This document shows, piece after piece, positions 39,783 to 51,900 of a DNA stretch of 64,000 nucleotides; within the stretch, counting starts at the first letter, position 1, and each line of letters starts with the position of its first letter. This DNA comes from Agarophyton chilense (taxonomy: Eukaryota > Rhodophyta > Florideophyceae > Gracilariales > Gracilariaceae). Made by a program: the position numbers and the translations under genes. Where the stretch lies: assembly GCA_030374765.1 (NCBI GenBank), contig JARGXX010000010.1, positions 372,001 to 436,000 on the forward strand. Direction: 5' to 3'. A model generated the notes under the pieces. It saw only the letters and a list, made by a program, of their open reading frames with translations. It was not told the origin of the DNA and did no database searches.

Positions 39783-42700
39783 TCAGGTCGACGGCGACGT
39801 CCAGGGGAAGAAGTTGTTGTAAAAGAACGCTACTCGCTGTTTTTCGGGCTCTGGGGCAAGCCATCCAACATTTCTCTTTTCGTTATGGCCAGATCGCGAA
39901 GAGGCTTGTCCCTGCTCGATCTCACCCCTGACCGACGATTCTCTTGAGAGGTCATTTATGACTTCAAGATTTGTGGTCGTATGTCGGAAGTCTGGCACGA
40001 TCGAAACCGGCCGAACGACGTCATTAACAGGGACGACAGTGTGCACAAAGCTGCCTTCAGAATTTTGCGACCATTGCAAGCGATGACAGCCGTATCGCTC
40101 AAGTAGCTCATCGGTGGCATGCTGCCATGTTGCTTCGACGTCATTCAGATTATTTGTAATACTCGCAGTTGACTTCGTCAGCAGTCTGATCAGAAGCCAA
40201 ATTTAATTCTTTTCCTGCAAAGACCGGGTGTCGAAGGGATGGAAGAAGATGAGGCGCACTTGGCCGAGAGCATGCTCGCCACCAGTCTTGGTCTCGATGA
40301 ATTTATGCTGTGGAAGGCTGTTGTAGAAAGACGGGGATGACAGAATAATTCTTCTCACCTGCTCGGGAGGCGCCCTCGGCACACTAGCTCCTTCGCAGGA
40401 TGTAGGCATTCATGGAAAGTGGGCGGGAACTCGAAAGCTCTGCTTGATTTTCAACTTTCGTACCAAGGAACGAAAGGACCCGGGATCTTCCCCTGGATAC
40501 GTTTTTTTCGGCAATGAAGTGAAGGATGCGGCACACATTCCGTCTCGAAGTGCTTCATTGACTGTTTGCACCTTAAGCTTCACTCTTTTGGTCACGGGAA
40601 GGAATGGGTTGTCGTCTGAGTTTTCTTCCTGTCGCTTCGATCGTGTTCGTCAGCCTGAAATGAGGCGTTCGCCTGTTTCGCGGCTCGAGTCAGACCTAAT
40701 TGGGTACATGGAGGCCAGTACGCCGAGTTCTTGTGTTGTCGATCGGATTGCTACGCTTTCCTAAGCTTCCGATCTTTCTGAGGTTCTGTTGTAGTGAGCT
40801 CGTGTTTGGACGTGATGAGATTCACCAGCCTGCACATCATAATTACTCAGCAGCCCACCGCTCTTGATGTCCCTCGCAATGTGAGCGTAGAGCTGATGAG
40901 CCTTCATCGTCCCCAGAGCGTCTTCATTGCCGCCGTCGCCATTGGAAACCCGGCCTCTTCGAGCCGCCCCAATAGATACTTTGTACGTGTTGTAGAACCT
41001 ATTCGTGAGAGCCCTCACGTCTTATTCCACTCTTGCGTACAAGAAATATGAGACGTGATTGATACGTCGGCAATAGTGGTGAAGCTCTATGTAAGAGAGA
41101 ATACATTCCAGGAGATGGAACATGACTTCAGGTGTGCTGTTGGTGGTCACGCCCTTACAATCTCCAATGAGAATGAACGGCAGCACGCACAGTGAGGACT
41201 TGTATTTCTGAGCCGTCATGTTGGCATGGCTCTTCGTGATGATCGTTACTTGGCTAGGCAAGCGGAACATAGAGCTTTAGGCATAACGTGGGAGGTCGCT
41301 TTGATGCTTGTTCGCCGTGGCCACGATCTTTCCAGCATCGGATGCACCGAGACGGTGAGCGAAGTACTTTTCGATGCTGTGTAATATGTCTGCCGTTATG
41401 CCAAGGTCGAAGTTATGCAAGCTTTCAAGTCTGCGGAGCGCGTGAAGACCGAACTTGTTGCTTTGAACTACTCCACGGCGTCCGCCCGCAGCGTCTTGCC
41501 GCGGCACACCGAAGTTCATTTCATGTCTTGGCAGCAACAACGAGGCTGGCACCCTCTAACTGTACTTCTTCAGTAATTCCTGACACGCGGTCTTCGTACG
41601 CTGCGTCGGGAGTGCATCATACACTTTCCGTAAGAACGTAGATGTCTTGAGCTGAAAGGCGCATTCGAGTTGACTCATGGATTCTCGAGGGACGAAACAG
41701 CGGAAGCAAGGGTAAATTGTCCGTAACCCGTACTTCATACGGAGGAGAACGGCGACCTCGGGGAGATCTACAACGATAGAGAAAAGCACTGGGGTAATCT
41801 TCTTTTTTCCAGATCCAGGAAAGTGCACTTCGATATTCAAGTTCGGCCCAAGAGGACTGAGAAGGCTTTCGAGCGTCTGTTGGATAGCGGGGGCCCGTGC
41901 TAATCTTGTTAGCTCCTTCGGCATCTTACGGCCGTCCCTTCCAAGTCCCGATACAACGGGAATAATTCCAACGTTGATTGCCAGTCGGCGCCGGACACGA
42001 CGCGAAAAGCAGAGAAGGTAGATCCCAATTGGATACATCGACCGTTTGTTCAAACGTGTAACATTTGCCTTGTCTATGAATAGTTGTAGATCCGCTACTC
42101 TCAATCCCGGAGTGCGGGCCTTCTCGAGTATGGACCGTTCCAAAAATATCAGATCGTCTGCTGTTTGACAGTCATGAACCACTCTTTGTCCAGCTACATT
42201 GAAGACAGGACCGCAGCAGAGTGTGAGGTCTCTATCCCAGTACAGATCAGAAAGTTTGAGAGCGTTAGAAGCCCTGACAACGCTACAAATAGCGTCCGGC
42301 AGAAAACGAACAAGGGCAATATCCACCGGTACCTCTGGTCGAGGAGGCAGAATTTTATGCTTGCGCCAGCGGCCGTTCTGGGGAAGTAGTTGCTGTTGCC
42401 GTGCGAAATGATCCTCCCGAAAGGCTTTCGCCGTCTTCCACTTTTGTAGAACTTCGCTCTCGTGGGGAAGGGAATTCAAATATTCTGTGGTCATAGATCC
42501 AGAGAGCCCGATGTTGCAGGGACCAGACGTGAGAATAAACATTGCAGCCTTATACTGCTGCTCAGTTACGAGTAGATCGCGTGTTTGTATTTCTGCATAC
42601 CGCTCTGTTTCGCTCTGTACAAGATGCGATTCTTCCAATCTTGAATGTATTCCAAAATCTTCCAGATCTACGATATAGCATGCTTGCGCAGTCGAGTTCT

Positions 42701-43109
42701 GGACTTCGGGTGGGAGCGAGTCTTCGCTCGACTTCCTCGACTGAGATATCTGTGCATCTGAACTGGCGTCATGAGCATCTTTTTCGGCATGTTGTTCTTC
42801 ACATTGTGCTCTATCGGCACACAGTAGGTCGTTGTCGTTTACGAATGTATCATTGTGGCCGTTTTCATCGGGTCGGGCAAATGCATTAGATGAATATATG
42901 TACCCGGTATCTAAGAGTGGTTTGCTGCATTTTAGGCTGTGAATGCGGAAGTTGCTGACGCGTCCGTACACCCCACCGCAATTTTTGCACTCCATTGGGC
43001 AGCGTACCGACGGCCCGTCGGAGGGTGCATCCGAGGACTTGGTAGAAACGACGGGTATGTGATGATAATGTCCCTTTGCCTTTCGTTCCGGAGGCTCAAG
43101 AGCGTACAT
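39783..43109 (-). pseudogene. Transposase of a CMC/Plavaka-like DNA transposon with in-frame stops
   Basis: A single frame from the ATG at 43109 (MYALEPPERKA) to a TGA at 39783. Internal stops lie at 41556 (TAG), 41277 (TAA), 41022 (TAA), 40761 (TAG), about 40656 (TGA), 40410 (TGA) and 40203 (TAA), with no frameshift. The N-terminus has a C2HC finger (CPMECKNCGGVYG, HSLKC). The core has VVDLPEVAVLL and YPCFRC, then GLHALRRLESLHNFDLG, ITADILHSIE, KAHQLYAHIARDIKSGG and NYDVQAGESHH. These match the DDE transposases of the CMC (CACTA/Mirage/Chapaev) group, especially the TNP2/Plavaka type, with Asp and Glu positions visible. The end, EVINDLSRESS, is also typical. It is a decayed but nearly full-length gene. 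Confidence 0.78.
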
Positions 43110-43439
43110 TGTTCTACCGGTCCACGAAATTGTAATGGCGCGTGGCCTTCGGTGCACAGCAATGCTAACGCGGTGGCGTCCATTCGCTTGCGCGGGAGTT
43201 CAGCGCAGAGTAGTCACACTGCTTCACGTTTTCACTCTAACCATCCATTAGTGACAACCCCTGGAGCCTCTACATCCAGCCCTGGCGTTGCCCCCACCGC
43301 CACGCCTTCCCATGAGGGGGTTAACGGCGAATGCATGGCAAAGGGGACGTACATGAATATACACGATAAATCCCAAACTTTGCGATGTAGTCCCCAGTTG
43401 TCCGCAAACGTGAATCTTGTGTGTACTCGTGCGCAAAAA

Positions 43440-45612
43440 GGGCAAAATACACGACGTCTGGTATGTACGAAATAGATTAGATGTTGACCAATTAAATATC
43501 TGCCCGCATTTCAGATACCCTACAATGCGCCGGGGCCCCCAACTCGGAGTGCGCTCTCTGAGCTTGCATGGCGCTCTTGGCGCATATGCGTATCAGGCCA
43601 ATCACATATCGTCGATATCGTTCTCTCTCCCGCCTCGTCCAATGCGCTAGCCGGCCGCAACTCGAGTTCTCTTTCCCCAAATCACCTCGCACAAAGTGCT
43701 CAACATGTCGATCACGTTCATATTCCGGCGTCGTTTTTCCAGATTCATTTCATAACTTTGGCGCTACTTTTTGCCCAGAATGAACTGATACTTTTCAACT
43801 TTTTACTCCCCGTACCAATCTCACAATCCAAATCATATCAATAGTTCCGAATTATTTGTCTTCTTCTACACCTCTCATATCAATTCTGTTAACTCTCTGT
43901 TGTTTGTCTCTTGCTCTCAAATGTAGGAAAACAAAGGTAGAATGTCGGAAAACGGATTTCTTTGACATGTTAATTGCTCCAACGCTCACATAGATTTTTG
44001 TGTAGATAACGTTTTTGAACAGCTCTGCAGGATGGATGAATCCAAGATCTTTCCATGATGTGCACCGAGTTCTAGAAAACCCTTCAAACTAACATTAGAC
44101 TACAAATAACAACGAGAAAGCTGCAATTTTCTGTATTATATCGACACGTCTATGAAATTGTAGATGCTGAAGGAACTGATTTTAACACTGTAGTCCCTGT
44201 CTATAGTTTGATCAAATGACTTATCTGTGCAACGATATGATCACTTAAGCTCAAAAGGATATGAAGCCGAAGAAAGGGGTTTTTAAGTGATCCTGCCACA
44301 ATAAAACCTCTCCTACTGGCTATAAAAACAATATAGACGCAGAACGCATGAATCTGGATGAAATCGTAGAAATAATTTTGACTCTGCTTTCTGAATTACT
44401 TTCAAAAAATGCTACGGACTCTGACGGTTCAATGCATACCTTATTGGTCTTCTTAAACCTTTTTTAATCATCATTTTTGGGGTTTTGTAGAACTTTCATC
44501 GCATTGAAGTAGCTTGAGCAGAAAAAAGAAGCCTACAATTTTTTTGCCGATAGTGTACGCTGAAAATGTCCGCAACAAGTACTGATGCTTCTCAAGCGAG
44601 AGTTTGAATATAATATTCCGAGTTTTGATCGTTCTGTAGTGCTCTCAAAGAAAAGTTATGTGCTTTACGTGAAAAAGTACTCTTGGCAGAAGGATGGACA
44701 CAGCTGCGAGTATTATGTCATATCTGCGGCGGCTGAGTTTGCTGCGTATCGAAAATGTGCCTCTGCTCATAAAATTTCGAAGGGTTTCAGTGCTGCGATA
44801 TCGGAAACGTACAGGTGGATGGAAATCAGAAGTCGTATAGTTCATGTTCTTACGGCCTTCAAATTCTACGAAGGGAAACAAGTATCCGAATTATGCTTCA
44901 ACAGTACCGCTGGCATCAACGCCTTTACATTTATCACACTCAAAAGCAGGGGAAGTGCCGCTTGAAGAAGATTCACAGTCCTTTTATAGAATGAGGCAAT
45001 TTGCTGATGACTAAAAGGATAGTGACTGAATATCCCGCACAAAAAGCACCAGCCATAAATGGCGACAACCCTGCAACTTCTTCTCCGAGAAACGATGAAG
45101 TAGTCACCGTAGCGAAGTAGGGGTGGGAGGGAAAACCGTCCCACACGGATAATGCCGGATTTAAGCCAGATGATGAGCAGCTAAAGGATTTCATAGTGAT
45201 GGAAGGAATCGAAAGGAAAAGGTCGTCGCAATGTTAAAGAGACGTTAAGGAACTGGTTTGATGCAAGGTTGAGGTGTTGAATTCATGCCTATATTCTCCG
45301 CTGCCAAGAAGTTCTTCTCGCAGAGTGAAGTTTTTCGATAGAACTGAGGTTGTGCATTCAGTCCCGGATCACGTCATTGATAAAGTGATGGAAAGAGTAT
45401 CCGCTAGAAAAGTACACTCTCTCGATGAAAACCGTAACCGAGATCACGAGATGGCGCCTTCCATGGGATTAAGAGTAGGAGAGAAGGCTCCCAGTGATCC
45501 TGGGATGAGGTTCTCGTGCGAGGTAGACGATATGGTTGCTTTCATATCCTCGACAGAATCTACTCATGGTTTCCCGTATGTCATGCACCATTTTCGACTT
45601 GTGAGAAGAAAT
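43440..45612 (+). mobile_element. Ulp1-protease DNA transposon, copy A (decayed, truncated)
   Basis: Shares with copy B at 61605 a leader of about 480 bp that starts GGGCAAAATACACGACGTC and then the same coding order. The protease core is still readable at 44520-44965 (FFADSVR, KDGHSCEYYVISAAAEF, RIVHVLTAFKFYEGK), but stops and frame changes precede it. The 3' coding part continues as MERVSARKVHSLDEN and ends HGFPYVMHHFRLVRR, where the gypsy 5' LTR cuts it. The part of the protein that lies beyond in copy B is therefore missing here. Confidence 0.8.
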
Positions 45613-46501
45613 TGAAGGACAATGCCCTTCAAGGGGGTTTCTTCCCAGGACTTAGATCTTTCGCTCGCTTGAGGACTAGCTAGGTCTATGACAAGCTATA
45701 CCGCTATTGCGTGCTAACGGCGGGTTAGGACCAGAGGTGCACACCGGTGGAACACGTGGACTGCACGGATGCCGCCGCTCAAAGGCGAGGCGTGCCACAC
45801 GTGGCCCGGATTCTACGTAATGGTTAGTATTATGTAGTAATTTTCAGTATTTATTTAGCTATGCTATCGCTATTTAGTGTCTGTGTTTCGGGCGCGCGCC
45901 CACTGTCAGGGGCCGCGCGCCACACTACTTAGGAGGTCGGGCACTGCCCCCCAGTAAACACCCTCTTGGGAGATCCCAAGGGGGGAGTCTTGGCTCTGAA
46001 CTTTTCGCCTTCGGGGCGTCTTCACCGCATACTGCGTGAGCGCCCGTTGCACGTTAGTTCATCGACCCCTCTGTCGATTAGAGTGCTACCACCACCGTGG
46101 GTTCATATTTAAATCGCCGACACTTGTCGTAGTTTCGCCTCTGTATAGGGTTTCGCCACCGTTTTCCTCATGTTCTCCGTTTTGGCTCTCGTGAGTGGCC
46201 GCCCCACTCACCTCGCTTGTCCACCTCATACGAGTGTTTCCTCGTTTCTTTTCGGACAATCGCCGTGGCACCACTCCGCCTAGGATTGGTCACACCCCGG
46301 ACTGTGCCGTGCTCACCTAAACACTCTAGGTATATCCCGCCGGATTGGCCTCGGCCTTACACCCGACTCCTTCGTGCCTTTCCAGAGTGGCTCTGTTTCT
46401 GTGATCCGCCGGGACGCGTCTCCTCCGCCTGAGGCGTGCCTCTCAAGAGAGGAAGATCCCGAACATCTTCGTGGTGTCTCCGCTCCAAGCGTTGTCCTAC
46501 A
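45613..46501 (+). repeat. 5' LTR of the full-length gypsy
   Basis: 889 bp. Starts TGAAGGACAATGCCC and ends CGTTGTCCTACA. It carries hairpin-forming tracts (for example CCTTCGGGGCG) and the same body as 55851-56738. Confidence 0.92.
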
Positions 46502-46504
46502 AAC

Positions 46505-46523
46505 TGGTCTCCCGACTCAGAAG
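46505..46523 (+). promoter_or_regulatory. Primer-binding site of the full-length gypsy
   Basis: TGGTCTCCCGACTCAGAAG, three bases after the LTR. Same tRNA 3' end as used by E1/E2, with one C/T difference. Confidence 0.82.
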
Positions 46524-46665
46524 TTTGAGTCAGGCACACTCAGTCACGATTAATCGGAAAGAGGGCTCACAAATTAAGGTTGATCTCAGTTGCCTCTTTG
46601 AGGAAGTTTCTTGGCCCCACTAGCCGATCGGGTTTGGATACTCACGTGTGAAGGATTCTGATCTC

Positions 46666-48725
46666 ATGTCGTCCAAAGACCGTCCGAGGACGCGGAGTCA
46701 AACCGGTGCACCGGAACCATCGCAACCATCCCGTATCCCGGGCTGTCCACGGTCTCATACCGGTGAATCGACTGGCGTGCCAGGTGGAAGGACCTCGAGA
46801 CCTCCTGTCTCTGATTCGACACCCCCAGCAAATGGAGCAGGACCGGCGTCTGCCGCCGCCCAGATGCTCTCCACTGCTAGAGATTTAACCCTCCATCCCA
46901 GCTTTGCAGCTGAGGAAAAGCAACTCCGCTCTATGCGGAAAGCTCAAGTCATCCTTGCAAAGGAGTTTGATTCCCTTCGCAAGAAGGTGGATGACACTGC
47001 TACGCAGGATTTTTCTGAGGACCTCCGTGTCCTCCGTGCGGATGTGAACTCGATTCTAGAGTCTCTTGGTGGTCCCTCGGCCTTGGTCAAGGACGTCGCA
47101 GACAAGTTCTCGCGCGTCCGAAGCCGTCTCGAGACGTTGGGACAATCCCTAATGTCGGGGGACGATCCGGCCGAGCCGGTTGCAGTATCCCACAAGAGAA
47201 ATAAGGAAAAGAAACGCCTAGCTCGAAGGAAGCGAAGAAACACGGATCCCTGACCGTCGGATTCCTCATCCTCGGAGTCCGACTCTTCCGATTCATCGGT
47301 AGAAGTAGCTCGCCGTGAGCGCTCCTCACGCTCTAAGCGGTCAACAGCCACCCATGGTGTGATCCGCGCCCGCACGAAGGAAAGGAAGCACACAGGTTTG
47401 AAGGAGCCGAAACCAACCAATTAGCTCTTTAAGAAGCTCTTATCATACCGGTACTACCGTTTGGAGGACTCCTCTTTGGATCGTACACTCCGTGGTACGG
47501 GAAGAGTGAAGGACTACATTAAGCGAATGCAGCTCTCACTTCGCAACCAGTTTTTTTCTGGAGAAGACCTAATATTGGTCTTGGATTTCTTGGCACGTTT
47601 TGTCGCGGAAGCTGAAATCCTTTGAATGAAGGAGGGACAGGCCTACATTGCCTTACCTTACTTCTTACGTGGGCTTGCAGAAGACCAGTATCACTCTGTC
47701 AGAGGTTCATCACGCGCCTCTGAAGGAGGGGTCACATGCTGGCCTGAAGCAGTTCAATACCTCCTGAGGTCGTATGCTACTATCTCTGCCATTAAGCAGG
47801 CTATACTAGCCCTGCGGGACACTCGCAAACGTGCAGGCGAGTCGGAAACCGATTATTTGTCGCGCCTTAACAAGGCCTTCCACCGCTGTGGTAATGTTTA
47901 CCCCGCCGAAGAGCTTTGTACCATGTTTGTCGATGGTTTGGACCCGGCGATTCGGACTCTTGTTGCTCGACGTCGAGAAGATAGACCTAAGGCCACGTAT
48001 TTGAAACTAGTGCAGTTCGCTCGCGCAGAAGGTGAAGCCCTGCGCGCAGGAACTCCTGGATCCAAGGTTAGGTCCGCAAAAGCGTTGATGTTGCAACCGG
48101 GTACCCCGTCAGCTTCCATGATCGACGAACAGGCCTCTCGAAGGGATTATGATAAGGTGCAGCTATCCCATAGCGACGTTCATTCCATCCCGACAACGGA
48201 GTTACCCTCAACCTTGGACGAGTCACAATACGTGATTGAGGATGACACGCTACTGTATGCAGATAATGGTCGCGTTCGTGAGCCACGCGTCCCACACGAG
48301 AGTGGTATTGTTCCCTTTTCGCGTTCTGGTTGGAGAGATACCCGCCCCGCGGTGAAGTTCGCCGAGCCTCGCCACCTAACGCCGGCTTCTGGTTTGTTTT
48401 GTCATCTCTGATACACACCAGGCCATACTTCTCCACAATGTGTGTCGGCTCTCCGAGAATGGGCACAAGTCGTAGTCAATTACGAGGCCTGTCCCCGGAG
48501 GACAAAGCAGCTGTCCCGATTGCATCGTATATCTGTGCTCGAACGGATATTCCACGTCACGTGTCGCTTCCCAGAGCTCAGATCGTACCTGCACCGGATT
48601 ACCGTGTCAATGACGTGGTCGGTCACCGCACCGCTTCTGCGGTACCTTCTGGACCTGATGTCCCGGCATTGCCTGCTCCACGTCCTGAGCAGCCGCCTCT
48701 GGCGGAGCAGGCCGAGAAAAACTAG
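46666..48725 (+). pseudogene. Ty3/gypsy Gag with in-frame stops
   Basis: From the ATG of MSSKDRPRTRSQTG one frame runs with stops at 47251 (TGA), 47422 (TAG), 47623 (TGA) and 48409 (TGA). The capsid-like core includes YIALPYFLRGLAEDQYHSV and TDYLSRLNKAFHRCGNVYP. The zinc knuckle reads CHL-stop-YTPGHTSPQC: the TGA stands exactly at the second cysteine of C-x2-C-x4-H-x4-C. A one-base deletion near 48493 then shifts the frame to LSPEDKAAVPIASY, and the frame ends at TAG 48723. As it stands the gene could not make full Gag without suppression. Confidence 0.85.
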
Positions 48726-48976
48726 ATGTGGGAGTCTCCTCTCAACGAGGGGCGCCCTCAGACTCGAGATCGACGGCGCCCGAGGCGTCCAAGCCTCGCT
48801 CGCCGGTCAAAATCTTTTCAAGGAAAGAGGCCGTCAATGACGTGAACTCGGAACACTTTAGTGTTCTGTGTCGTCCGTGGAAACGTGTTTCCCATAACTG
48901 GTTCCCGGATAGAGTTCTAGTGATTGCCAAGAGAAACTGCAAGGTCTAGGCTGACTTTGGCCTTTCACCCCAGTTT

Positions 48977-51900
48977 ATGGTGCGACACCTTCCCGTCTTA
49001 GACACCGGTGCCGGTCCGAACTTTGTCGCGGAGGAAGTGCTGCCGCCTGCTTTGCAGTCTAGGATCCGCCGCGACCACGTCCCGGAGGTCGATGACGCCA
49101 ACAACAAACCGTTGGATACGGTGGGTTTCATAGAACTGGTAGTCCGCGTTGGCGCTGGCGTGGTGAAACTCGACTTCGTCGTATGTCGGAAATTAGCCGC
49201 CCCAGTCACCTTGGGTTCCGACTTTTGCGACCGCTTCGTCGAAGCGATCTTCCCCCGCCAACGGCGTGTCGAGATGGAGGATGGATCGTCCACTCCGATC
49301 GTTCGTCGTCCGCTTAGGCGTGCCACGAAGAAGCATGTCCTGCTACCGGCAGCACAGGAACCTGGACCGGATAACCGTGAATCTAATAAGCTCTGCGTCG
49401 CAGCGTCGTTGTGCGTCCCGCCTGAGTCCCAAATGATGGTGAAATTAACCTCCCGTCAACATGGACTCCGGGTTTTGCAACCATTGTCGTCATTGTATGA
49501 CAGGCACAGCCTCGCAATTGCGAATGGAATCGTTCATGTGGAGCCAAACCAACCGTTTCACGTGCTGATCGCCAATCTAGGGACTGTACCCCAGTATCTG
49601 GTGAAGAACCAAGTGATAGGGTCCGTCATGCCGCACCCCATCGCTATGGTGCCGACAAAGCTGACCGCAGCTGACGTTCTCGGACTTGTTCACTCTAAGA
49701 AGGGGGTCAGCCCGGAACCCGTTTCATCGCCGGTACCCGGGGTTCAACCTGTCACATCAGGGACGCAGCCCGTTTCAACGAGTGGTGACTGCCCCGATCC
49801 AGTCCAAGAACTCGAGGACCTGGATCTCAGCCACGTACCGGAGTCATACTGCCATCGATTGCGAGAACTGTTGAGGGACTTCAACACTATGTGGGATGGC
49901 TCCCTTGGTGAGATTGCCACTACGGAACACCGGATTGATTTGCTACCGGACACCCGACCCATCTCTCAGCACCCATACCGTGCCGGACCCGCCGCACGCG
50001 CGGAACAAAAGGCACAAGTGGATAAAATGCTTCGAGCAGGAGTCATTGAACCGGCTCAGTCGCCGTGGGCTTCTCCAGTAGTACTGGATCCAAAGCAGGA
50101 TGGTTCCTGGAGGTTTTGCGTCGACTACCGTCGGTTGAATGCCGTCACCGTCAAGGACGTGTATCCATTTCCAAGAATGGACGAGTACATTGACTCGCTG
50201 GGCACCGCCACCGTCTTTACAACCCTGGACGCCAATTGGGGGTACTGGCAAGTTCCGGTAAGGAAGAAAGACCAGGATAAAACCGCTTTCGCGTGTCTCT
50301 CCGGTCTCTACCGTTTCAAACGGATGCCTATTGGTCTTACCAACGCCCCCGCCACTTTCCAGCGAGCCATTGAAATCCTATTGGCCCGCTTCAAATGGCG
50401 TACCTGCCTGGTCTACCTAGATGACATAATCGTGTTCTCAGATAATCTGGACAAACATCTCACTCATGTGAGGGATATCATGACCACGCTACGAGATGCG
50501 GGTGTCACTCTTAAGTTGAAGAAATGTGATTTCTTCATGGACACCGTGAAGTATCTCGGCCATGATATCCGTCCAGGACGTATTACAATCGAGGAGACTC
50601 GTGTTATGTCACTCAAAGAGGCAAAAGAACCGCGGACGCAAACCGAGCTTCGTTCCTTTCTGGGACTTGCGAACGTCTACCGACGATTCATCCCGCACTT
50701 TGCGGACGAAGCTGCATCGTTAAACGCGCTTTTGCGGAAAAGCCAACCACCAAAACTGGACCCCTTAACCCCCGTTCAAACGGAATCTTTCAACTCTCTT
50801 AAGGATTCTGTCGTCTCCGTTCCGATCCTCTCGTTGCCCAAGCCTGGAAGGCCCTACACCGTAGACACGGACGCCAGCGACTACCAAGTAGGTTGTGCAC
50901 TGTTTCAAACTGCACTCAATGGGAAAAGACGCCCTGTAGGGTACTGGTCCCGTTCGCTAAACGTCCACGAGAAGAATTACTCCGTCTCAGAAAAGGAATG
51001 CCTTGCAGTAGTGTGGGCATTACAAACGTTGCGCCCCTATCTCATGGGTAATCATTTCACCGTTTTTACGGACCACGCATCACTTCGATGGCTACTCTCC
51101 ATCTCGGAGCCTTCAGGCCGCTTGATGCGTTGGCGTCTCCGTCTAGCGGAATTTGACTTCGACGTGCAGAACCGAAAAGGATCGTGCAACACCCAAGCTG
51201 ATGCTCTCTCCCGCCTGGTCACTACTGGCGAAGCACTACCCGTCAAAGACGATGAAATACCCTGCTTTGCAGTGAATGGCGACGACGCTACCATCGAGGA
51301 CGAGGAACAAGACACGGACTCTTCAGATTCCGGTTCCGAATTGGACGACTTTCTTCTCTCGGAAGATTCCGAGAAACCCTTACCAGGGAACTTCGTGCCT
51401 ATTACTCCAGAAGAGATGATACAGGAGCAATAAGCTGACACGTTCTGCGCGAAGGTCCGCGCTCAACTCAATGGAGGAGGTACTCTCCCCTTTCAGGTGA
51501 ATGACGCCGGATACCCTGTACGGACCGTCGGATCGCACCCACAAATCGTGGTACCACATAACCTCCAGTCGAAAGTCTTGCGGTTGTCGCACTACTCCAA
51601 ACAGAGTGGCCATTTCGGGGGACGGAAACTTTACCTCACCCTAAGCCGTAACTTTTACTGGCCTGCCATGGCAGTGGACTGCTACGCACTGGCGCGGTTT
51701 TGTACCGATTGCGCTCGGAACCGTGTCAAGCTCCGCCGTCACGCGACGAAGTTGAAGCTGTTTCGAGCTTGCGCTCCATTGGAGTTTGTGGCCATCGATA
51801 TACTCGGTCCCTTCCTTATCACTAAGCAAAATTACAAGTTCTTACTCGTAAGTACGGATCGCTTCTAAAAGCTGGTCCGGACCGTATCGTTACGGAAGAT

